Source: an uncultured Pseudomonadota bacterium
Lineage (GTDB): Bacteria; Pseudomonadota; Gammaproteobacteria; Burkholderiales; Rhodocyclaceae
Length of the DNA: 5,145 nucleotides
Assembly: GCA_903939665.1 (NCBI GenBank)
Contig: CAJAHZ010000229.1
Coordinates: forward strand, 1 to 5,145
Direction: 5' to 3'
The position numbers and the translations under genes were made by a program. Below, piece by piece: positions 1 through 5,145 of the stretch (positions are counted from its first letter, which is position 1; the number at the start of each line of letters is the position of its first letter). The notes below the pieces were generated by a model that was not told where the DNA came from, ran no database searches, and saw only the letters and a list, made by a program, of their open reading frames with translations.

Positions 1-804
<804 letters not shown>

Positions 805-842
805 GGCTGGATTTTTTGCGATTTGAAAGTGGAAACTAGTGG

Positions 843-871
843 AAAAACGAGCGGCAACGAGCGCGTTGCCG
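843..871 (-). terminator. Possible weak intrinsic terminator between the diguanylate cyclase gene and ettA
   Basis: A perfect 8-bp stem (CGGCAACG / CGTTGCCG, 852-859 with 864-871) has a 4-base loop. Read on the minus strand it is followed, after a 4-base spacer CTCG, by TTTTT. It lies 50 bases past the diguanylate cyclase stop. The spacer between stem and U-tract makes it a poor canonical terminator. A TATCAT box just upstream (876-881) could be a -10 for ettA, but I see no matching -35. Confidence 0.35.
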
Positions 872-920
872 AAAAATGATAGCTTACCCGAGTGAGCGCG
901 GTTTTTGCTGAGTGAATGCG

Positions 921-2414
921 TCAGGTGGCGATGACGTCCTGCTCGATGGTATCGCTGCACACGCGGTTACGGCCTTCGTGCTTGGCTTGGTAGAGCAGGG
1001 CGTCTGCCCGGGAAATGAAGCTTTCCTGTGATTCGCCAGCGCGGTAGGCAACGACTCCCGCGCTGATCGTAACGGAGATGCTGCTACCGTCGATGGCGTG
1101 TTTTTGTTGCTCGATACGGGCACGCAGTGTATTGGCAACACTGGCCGATGCGGGCAGATCCGTGTTGGTGAGGATGATGAGAAATTCCTCGCCGCCCCAG
1201 CGACAGGCAATGTCGGCGTTGCGTATGTTTTCTTTCAGTGTCGCAGCCAAAGCCTGCAGAACCCTGTCCCCGGCGAGGTGGCCGCGGCTGTCGTTAAGCT
1301 CCTTGAAACGGTCAATATCAATCAGGATCGCCGACATCGGCGTTTTTTGTCGTGAAGCTTCCCGGGTGCCTTGTTCCAGCAGAAGTTCAAGCGCGTGACG
1401 GTTCGCCAGACCGGTCAGGTTGTCAGTTGTTGCCATCTGCTCAAGCCGGCGCTGGTAGCGGTTGATGGTTAAATGGACGACCAGCAGGACGGTGAAAGTA
1501 ATCGCGCCACAGAGCAGCAGGTTGAGATAAAGCGTCTTCTGGATCCCGTTCAGCGCCTTGTCTTCCTGCTTGACGACCAGTAGATGCCACTTGAGTTCAG
1601 GGATGTAGCGCGCGTTGAGAAAGTACTGGTGTCCATCATCCTGGTACTCGAAAGTGCCATTGGCCGCTTTCAGGATCGCGTCAGCGTGATCACGCATGCC
1701 TGCGATTTCGCGGATGTTGGCGCGGGTCGTGCCCTTTTTGCTTGCATCGGCCTTGCCTGAAAGCACGATGTGGCCGGTGGCGTCCACCAGGTAGATATTG
1801 CGGTCGTAGCGCTGCTGGTAGTCGGAAATCATGCGCGCAACCGAATCAACCGCCAGACCGACACCGGTTGCGCCGATCAGGCGTTGGTCGTAGTCGAACA
1901 CCTGGTAATTGATGAAAATAGTCAGTTTGTTGCGGTTCGCGAGATCCGGGTCAACGTTGATCTCGTAAGGTTCGCTCATGCTGCGAACGCGAAAATACCA
2001 GGCGTCACGTGCATCTTCGGTGCTCACGGTTTTCAGTGCGCCGCCAGCCTGATAGTAGGACCGGGTCTTGTCGGAGACGAAGAAGCTGGTCATGGCGCCG
2101 TAATGCACCATCACTTCCTTGAGGTAGCGCGTCATCTGGCCGACATCACGCTCGCCGCCTACTACCCAGTCGCGCAAAAAGGTGTCGCGCGACATCATTG
2201 AGGAAATCAGAATCGGACGTACGAGGTCTTTTTGAATCTCGGAATAGACATTGTCCGAGGTCAGCGGCAGTTCACTGGCGACGATTGATTCACGAATCGA
2301 ATCACGCGAGACAAAATAACTGACCAAAGTCGTTGCCAGAAATCCAGCGCTGAGCAGCAGCCAAAGCGCGGTGATCAGCTTGGCCTTGTCGCTGACCGAT
2401 CGGGAGTGATTCAT
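921..2414 (-). CDS. Membrane-bound diguanylate cyclase with periplasmic double-Cache sensor and GGDEF domain
   Basis: The protein makes cyclic di-GMP from two GTP in response to an extracytoplasmic signal. From ATG 2414 it has 497 residues. The first transmembrane helix is at about 13-35, followed by a periplasmic sensor at about 50-285. The sensor resembles dCache domains: DAWYF at 137-141, YEINVD at 150-155, an LTIFIN strand, then a second lobe beginning NIYLVD. The second membrane helix is at about 295-317. The GGDEF domain follows at about 325-485 with no HAMP between. It has DNLTGLANR, DIDRFKELND (metal and GTP contacts), the active-site GGEEF at 407-411, and the inhibitory I-site RNAD (398-401) five residues before it. 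All catalytic residues look intact, so activity with product inhibition is expected. Start choice is uncertain: an in-frame TTG at 2447 would add 11 residues, and neither start has a Shine-Dalgarno. I prefer the ATG because the upstream residues do not look like conserved sequence. The ligand is unknown. Confidence 0.93.
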   Translation of the reverse strand: MNHSRSVSDKAKLITALWLLLSAGFLATTLVSYFVSRDSIRESIVASELPLTSDNVYSEIQKDLVRPILISSMMSRDTFLRDWVVGGERDVGQMTRYLKEVMVHYGAMTSFFVSDKTRSYYQAGGALKTVSTEDARDAWYFRVRSMSEPYEINVDPDLANRNKLTIFINYQVFDYDQRLIGATGVGLAVDSVARMISDYQQRYDRNIYLVDATGHIVLSGKADASKKGTTRANIREIAGMRDHADAILKAANGTFEYQDDGHQYFLNARYIPELKWHLLVVKQEDKALNGIQKTLYLNLLLCGAITFTVLLVVHLTINRYQRRLEQMATTDNLTGLANRHALELLLEQGTREASRQKTPMSAILIDIDRFKELNDSRGHLAGDRVLQALAATLKENIRNADIACRWGGEEFLIILTNTDLPASASVANTLRARIEQQKHAIDGSSISVTISAGVVAYRAGESQESFISRADALLYQAKHEGRNRVCSDTIEQDVIAT

Positions 2415-2500
2415 GGTGGGTGGGAGGACATTGGACGAGGCTGTCAATGTACGTCAAAACGGGTGCTTGTGGCACTCAAATAAAGGTGGCGCGCCGCGGC

Positions 2501-2770
2501 TCAGGCCACTTCCAGCGTCAGGATGATTTGCCCTTCGGTGACCGAATCGCCTGCGGCGACGTGCAATTCAACTACGCGACCGGCGCTCGGCGTGGGAATG
2601 TCGAGTGCGACCTTGCCAGTTTCGAGCACAATCAGCGTGTCTTCGTATTCCACCGTATCGCCCGGCAGCACCAGCACATCATCGACGACGACCTCTCCGC
2701 TCCCGCAATTGCCGCAGGACTCCCAGCATTCAGGAAATTTTGGGACACGGACTTCAACAATTTTACTCAT
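2501..2770 (-). CDS. Small stand-alone lipoyl/biotinyl-domain protein with N-terminal cysteine cluster
   Basis: This 89-residue protein is essentially a single biotinyl/lipoyl domain. It has the paired half-repeats expected of the fold: GEVVVDDVLVLPGDTV followed by the lysine hairpin, then GRVVELHVAAGDSVTEGQIILTL. The candidate modified lysine is K53 in LETGKVALDIPTP. This resembles the ETDKV hairpin of 2-oxoacid dehydrogenase E2 domains, with Gly in place of Asp, so lipoylation is more likely than biotinylation (no MKM). Between VP (9-10) and PGD (36-38) the segment is about eight residues longer than in a typical E2 lipoyl domain and holds C15, C19 and C22 in FPECWESCGNCG. No E2 catalytic or E1/E3-binding domain is attached, so it probably serves as a carrier or is a partner of an enzyme encoded elsewhere. 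ATG 2770 is the only sensible start and has no strong ribosome binding site. It lies downstream of fpr and upstream of the diguanylate cyclase gene on the same strand. The exact function is not recognised. Confidence 0.8.
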   Translation of the reverse strand: MSKIVEVRVPKFPECWESCGNCGSGEVVVDDVLVLPGDTVEYEDTLIVLETGKVALDIPTPSAGRVVELHVAAGDSVTEGQIILTLEVA

Positions 2771-2790
2771 TGGCGATGCGCAGTTTCAGG

Positions 2791-2831
2791 AAAAAAGCAG
2801 GGCCACGCTCGTTGTAGCCGAGCATGGCCCT
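2791..2831 (-). terminator. Strong intrinsic terminator after fpr, immediately upstream of the lipoyl-protein gene
   Basis: On the minus strand AGGGCCATGCTC pairs with GAGCGTGGCCCT over 12 base pairs, including one T-G (U-G in RNA) pair, around a 9-base loop. GC and then six T follow (A-tract at 2791-2796 on the plus strand). The wobble pairs only in the minus-strand RNA; on the plus strand it becomes a C-A mismatch with no T-run, so the structure is directional. It lies 107 bases past the fpr stop and ends 20 bases before the ATG of the lipoyl gene. It could end fpr transcripts or act as a leader attenuator for the lipoyl gene. Confidence 0.8.
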
Positions 2832-2847
2832 TGTTCAGGTGCTTCGT

Positions 2848-2853
2848 ATTGTA
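2848..2853 (-). promoter_or_regulatory. Possible -10 box for the lipoyl-protein gene
   Basis: TACAAT on the minus strand matches the sigma-70 -10 consensus at five of six positions. It lies between fpr and the terminator hairpin and would start transcription near 2841, giving a leader of about 70 bases that contains the hairpin. No convincing -35 hexamer is found 16-18 bases upstream, so this is tentative. Confidence 0.25.
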
Positions 2854-2905
2854 ATGGATAGCACTTGCCGCAGCCTTGACCTGAGGGCTTGCAATTTTTG
2901 CTTTT

Positions 2906-2937
2906 CCCCGCCTGTACAGGTCTGGCGTGGTTTTTTT
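2906..2937 (+). terminator. Possible plus-direction intrinsic terminator just outside the 3' end of fpr
   Basis: On the plus strand CCCCGCC (2906-2912) pairs with GGCGTGG (2924-2930) with one mismatch around an 11-base loop, and seven T follow directly (2931-2937). It ends two bases before the fpr stop codon on the other strand. There is no plus-strand gene upstream in the window, so its role would be to block transcription antisense to fpr. The stem is short and imperfect. Confidence 0.35.
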
Positions 2938-2938
2938 G

Positions 2939-3715
2939 CTATTTTTCGACAAAAGCCCGTTCGATAACGTAGTCACCCGCCGCGCCGATATGCGGTGAAA
3001 CCTCGAAGCCGCGCTGGTCGAGCAAGGTGCAACAGTCCTTGAGCATGGCCGGACTGCCGCAGATCATGGCGCGGTCGTGTGCCGGATCAAGCGGTGGCAG
3101 GCCGATGTCGGCAAACAGTTTGCCGCTTTCAATCAGGTCGGTCAGGCGGCCCTGATTGCGGAAAGGCTCGCGAGTGACCGTCGGGTAATAAACCAGTTTG
3201 TCGCGCACGAGGTCGGCAAAGTATTCATGGTTTGGCAATTCGTCGGCGATGAACTCGCGATACGCCAGTTCGCTTACCGTGCGCACTCCGTGGATCAGCA
3301 CCACTTTCTCGAAGCGCTCGTAGGTCTCCGGGTCCTGGATCAGGCTGATGAAGGGCGCCAGCCCGGTGCCGGTTGATAGCATGTAGAGGTTCTTGCCCGG
3401 TTTCAGGTCGCGCAAGACCAGCGTGCCCGTTGGTTTGCGGCTGACGACGATCTCGTCGCCTGCCTTGAGGTGCTGCAGTTTCGAGGTCAGCGGGCCGTTT
3501 TGCACCTTGATGCTGAAGAACTCAAGATGCTCGTCGTGGTTGGCGCTGGCGATGCTGTAGGCGCGAGTCAGTGGCCGGCCTTCCTGTTCCATGCCGATCA
3601 TCACGAACTGCCCATTGAGAAAGCGCAGGCCGGCGTCGCGTGTAGTGCGGAAGCTGAACAGGTCGTCATTCCAGTGATGAACGGAGAGGATGCGCTGGGT
3701 GGAGTGATTGCTCAT
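2939..3715 (-). CDS. fpr: Ferredoxin/flavodoxin-NADP(+) reductase (Azotobacter/Pseudomonas FPR type)
   Basis: This is a cytoplasmic FAD enzyme that moves electrons between NADPH and ferredoxin or flavodoxin, supporting Fe-S cluster, sulfite and oxidative-stress metabolism. The product is 258 residues, the same length as the Azotobacter vinelandii and Pseudomonas enzymes. The FAD-binding barrel carries RAYS at 51-54 (RAYSIAS), the classic isoalloxazine-binding motif, and SRKPTGTL at 92-99. The NADP domain has STGTGLAPF at 114-122 and ICGSP at 218-222. The C-terminus GDYVIERAFVEK matches the bacterial subclass I ending. I start at ATG 3715 (MSNHSTQRILSVHHWNDDLFSF), where family homology begins. 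The frame stays open upstream to 3865, but that stretch crosses the promoter region and the start of the regulator. The stop is TAG 2939-2941. It is divergent from the LysR-type gene 99 bases away, the arrangement known for fpr and finR in Pseudomonas. Confidence 0.95.
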   Translation of the reverse strand: MSNHSTQRILSVHHWNDDLFSFRTTRDAGLRFLNGQFVMIGMEQEGRPLTRAYSIASANHDEHLEFFSIKVQNGPLTSKLQHLKAGDEIVVSRKPTGTLVLRDLKPGKNLYMLSTGTGLAPFISLIQDPETYERFEKVVLIHGVRTVSELAYREFIADELPNHEYFADLVRDKLVYYPTVTREPFRNQGRLTDLIESGKLFADIGLPPLDPAHDRAMICGSPAMLKDCCTLLDQRGFEVSPHIGAAGDYVIERAFVEK

Positions 3716-3748
3716 GATTTGAACCGCTGGCTGTTTTCGATGGGATAG

Positions 3749-3777
3749 ATAGTAATCCGCGCTATGGTATTGGTAAA
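3749..3777 (-). promoter_or_regulatory. Predicted fpr promoter
   Basis: On the minus strand TTTACC (3772-3777) and TACTAT (3749-3754) are separated by exactly 17 bases, each matching the sigma-70 consensus at four of six positions. Transcription would start near 3742, about 26 bases before the fpr ATG. The weak boxes fit a promoter that needs an activator. The -35 overlaps the proposed -10 of the divergent regulator gene. Confidence 0.45.
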
Positions 3778-3779
3778 AT
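3771..3779 (+). promoter_or_regulatory. Predicted extended -10 promoter of the LysR-type regulator gene
   Basis: TGGTAAAAT fits the extended -10 pattern TGnTATAAT with one mismatch in the hexamer. No good -35 is present, which is usual for extended -10 promoters. The start would be near 3786, inside the inverted repeat at 3784-3800, so a bound regulator could block its own transcription. Confidence 0.4.
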
Positions 3780-3783
3780 GGAT

Positions 3784-3800
3784 TGTTTGAATAACAAACA
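3784..3800. promoter_or_regulatory. Candidate LysR-type operator: perfect inverted repeat in the fpr/regulator intergenic region
   Basis: TGTTTG-AATAA-CAAACA is a perfect 6-bp inverted repeat with a 5-base centre at 3792. The T-N11-A signature of LysR-family sites falls symmetrically on it (T3786, A3798). The centre lies about 50 bases upstream of the predicted fpr start and at the predicted start of the regulator gene. This geometry suits activation of fpr with repression of the regulator. Confidence 0.6.
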
Positions 3801-3805
3801 TCTAC

Positions 3806-3809
3806 GGAA
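3806..3809 (+). promoter_or_regulatory. Weak ribosome binding site of the LysR-type gene
   Basis: GGAA ends five bases before ATG 3815 and supports that start. It is a partial match to the Shine-Dalgarno consensus. Confidence 0.4.
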
Positions 3810-3814
3810 TAGAT

Positions 3815-4741
3815 ATGAGATTTACTTTGCGTCAGATGGCCATATTTGTCGCGGTAGCACGCCACGAGAGTGTTTCTCGTGCAGCGCAGGCACTGTCACT
3901 ATCGCAATCGGCGACCAGCACGGCGCTGGGCGAACTGGAGCGTCAATACGACACGCAGCTTTTTGATCGTGTCGGCAAGGCGCTGCGTTTGAACGAGCTT
4001 GGGCGAAACCTGTTGCCGCAAGCCGTTGAGCTGATCGAGCGCGCCGAAGGGCTGGAAACGATGCTCGAAGGACGGGCGGGTTTCGGCAGGCTGCGTATCG
4101 GTGCGACGCTGACCATCGGCAACTACCTCGCCACCTTGATCGTTGCGGATTTTCTCAAGCGCCACCCTGAAAGCGAAGTGCAATTGCAGGTGCATAACAC
4201 GGCGCATATCGTCGATCAGGTGGTGCGTTATGAGCTTGATCTGGGGCTGATCGAAGGCAACTGCCGGCATCCTGACCTCGTTGTCGAGCCGTGGGTGGAG
4301 GATGAACTGGTCGTTTTCTGCGCGCCGAATCATCCGCTGGCCGGAAAAGGCGCGGCGACGCTGGCCGAGTTGTCGGGCGAATCGTGGATTGTTCGCGAAA
4401 CCGGCTCCGGAACACGGGAGACGCTTGATCAGGCGCTTCGCCATCACCATTCGGAACTGAAAATTCGGCTGGAACTTGAGCATACCGAGGCGATCAAGCG
4501 CGCTGTCGAATTCGGCCTTGGCATCGGTTGCATCTCGCGTCTGGCCTTGCGCGAGGCGTTCCGGCGCGGCAGCCTGGTCGCTATCGCGACGCCAGAACTC
4601 GATTTGCGACGCTATTTTCATTTCCTCTGGCACAAGCGAAAATTTCAAACCGCCGGCATGCGCGAATTCGTTGCCTTGTGCAGAGCGTTGACCGCGGGCG
4701 TAGCGCGCAGCGACGAGATTGTCCTGCCGCTTATCCCTTAG
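3815..4741 (+). CDS. finR: LysR-type transcriptional regulator, FinR-like redox regulator of fpr
   Basis: This 308-residue protein is a full-length LysR-type regulator. The N-terminal winged helix-turn-helix is at about 3-61, with SVSRAAQALSLSQSATSTAL as the recognition region and LFDRVGKALRLNELG as the wing. A linker helix (about 62-88) and the periplasmic-binding-protein-like effector domain (about 91-295) follow, starting GRLRIGATLTIGNYLATLIV. It is divergent from fpr, as finR is in Pseudomonas putida, where it is needed for induction of fpr under oxidative stress and is linked to sulfur assimilation. Cysteines lie at residues 150, 169, 239 and 289. From memory, 150, 239 and 289 are the positions studied in P. 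putida FinR, which would fit redox sensing. The start is ATG 3815, preceded by GGAA. The last 11 bases overlap the end of the converging gene. The LysR call is certain from sequence; the finR name rests on context and cysteine pattern. Confidence 0.9.
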   Translation: MRFTLRQMAIFVAVARHESVSRAAQALSLSQSATSTALGELERQYDTQLFDRVGKALRLNELGRNLLPQAVELIERAEGLETMLEGRAGFGRLRIGATLTIGNYLATLIVADFLKRHPESEVQLQVHNTAHIVDQVVRYELDLGLIEGNCRHPDLVVEPWVEDELVVFCAPNHPLAGKGAATLAELSGESWIVRETGSGTRETLDQALRHHHSELKIRLELEHTEAIKRAVEFGLGIGCISRLALREAFRRGSLVAIATPELDLRRYFHFLWHKRKFQTAGMREFVALCRALTAGVARSDEIVLPLIP

Positions 4742-5145
4742 GCGGTGCGGAGGGCTTTGAAACGAAGCCGTAGCGTTGAGAAACCTCGGCGCGGCGCAGC
4801 AAGTGTACGGGAAGCCGTTGTTCCTGCCATTGCAGGGTCAGCGTGCTCAGCGTACCTGGCGTCTGCGCCAGCAAATCAAGCAGCGCCGCATCGTCGGCAG
4901 CCTCCCCGTTGGCTTGGCGCAGGCAGCCCAGAAAGGCGGCAAGGTCACGGTCACAGAGCAGGGCGATGCCATCGGGCAATTCAAGCAGCAGATTGCCTTC
5001 CTCGTCGAATGCGACCGAAAGGATGTCTTTTACTGGCTCGCCGGTGTGGGTTTCCAGTGCCAGCCTTTGATTCTGTGGTAGCAGGGTGTTCTCGGAGCTC
5101 AGGCGCAATACCCAGGGGGTGTAGTCAAGTTCGACGAACACTCGC
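4731..5145 (-). CDS. Hypothetical protein, possibly continuing beyond the right window edge
   Basis: I do not recognise this protein. The frame ends at TAA 4731-4733 and is open to the right edge. The first visible start is GTG 5141, which would give 136 residues, but the codon before it is also open (Arg), so the true start may lie outside. The visible sequence has no signal peptide or membrane helix. It begins with short strand-like runs (FVELDYTPWVLRLSSEN, ILSVAFDEEGNLLLELPDG). An acidic, alanine- and leucine-rich helical part follows (about 65-95), and it ends in a short, probably disordered proline tail (SAPPKG). Base use is like its neighbours. Its end overlaps the finR-like gene tail to tail by 11 bases with no terminator between them. 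Reality is supported by length, composition and fit to the gene layout rather than by homology. Confidence 0.65.
   Translation of the reverse strand, partial: RVFVELDYTPWVLRLSSENTLLPQNQRLALETHTGEPVKDILSVAFDEEGNLLLELPDGIALLCDRDLAAFLGCLRQANGEAADDAALLDLLAQTPGTLSTLTLQWQEQRLPVHLLRRAEVSQRYGFVSKPSAPPKG

Noticed and set aside
1770..2201. 143-residue plus-strand open frame opposite the Cache sensor
   Set aside because: It is antisense to the well-supported diguanylate cyclase, with no ribosome binding site or family resemblance.
2471..2479. Short GTGC/GCAC hairpin with four T between the lipoyl and cyclase genes
   Set aside because: A four-base stem with a short, offset T-run is not enough to call a terminator.
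2420..2854. Plus-strand open frames opposite the lipoyl gene
   Set aside because: They run across a terminator and two intergenic gaps and show no domain, while the minus-strand lipoyl fold is clear.
2911..2920. Ten-base palindrome CCTGTACAGG
   Set aside because: It lies within the terminator-like structure at the fpr 3' end; a single short palindrome with no promoter nearby does not support a regulator site.
2767..2976. 69-residue minus-strand frame covering the gap between fpr and the lipoyl gene
   Set aside because: It starts inside the fpr 3' end, runs through the terminator stem, and has no recognisable features.
3716..3865. Longer fpr start at 3865 adding 50 residues
   Set aside because: The added residues are encoded by the divergent promoter region and the start of finR and do not match FPR proteins, which begin at the position of ATG 3715.
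3899..4648. 249-residue minus-strand open frame opposite the LysR gene
   Set aside because: The LysR frame has full-length homology features; the opposite frame is rich in Arg, Gln and Phe typical of GC-rich antisense shadows.

Overview
The window looks like an ordinary chromosomal segment of a moderately GC-rich proteobacterium. The mix of genes suggests a betaproteobacterium, probably Rhodocyclaceae-like (Dechloromonas/Azoarcus relatives). The basis is a 258-residue Azotobacter/Pseudomonas-type ferredoxin-NADP reductase divergent from a FinR-like regulator, a double-Cache diguanylate cyclase, and a proteobacterial EttA. The lineage is an inference from protein style, not from a search. I see no mobile element, phage gene, CRISPR array, rRNA or tRNA.

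Layout from left to right. On the minus strand: the N-terminal half of ettA (1-804, cut by the window edge), a membrane diguanylate cyclase with a periplasmic Cache sensor (921-2414), a small stand-alone lipoyl-domain protein with an unusual cysteine cluster (2501-2770), and fpr (2939-3715). A 99-base divergent promoter region follows (3716-3814). On the plus strand lies a LysR-type regulator of the FinR kind (3815-4741). Its stop codon overlaps by 11 bases the end of an unrecognised minus-strand gene (4731 to the right edge). Coding density is high, and the longest gap between genes is 168 bases (2771-2938).

The best-supported functional unit is fpr plus the divergent finR-like gene. Fpr moves electrons between NADPH and ferredoxin or flavodoxin. 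FinR in Pseudomonas is known as a redox-responsive activator of fpr. A perfect inverted repeat (TGTTTG-N5-CAAACA) with the LysR T-N11-A signature lies between the two starts and is the obvious operator candidate. A strong intrinsic terminator closes the fpr transcript only 20 bases before the lipoyl gene, so the lipoyl gene either has a promoter overlapping this structure or is expressed by read-through. The diguanylate cyclase and EttA are housekeeping or signalling neighbours with no evident link to the redox genes. The most novel-looking item is the lipoyl protein. Near its N-terminus it carries about eight extra residues with a C-x3-C-x2-C arrangement.
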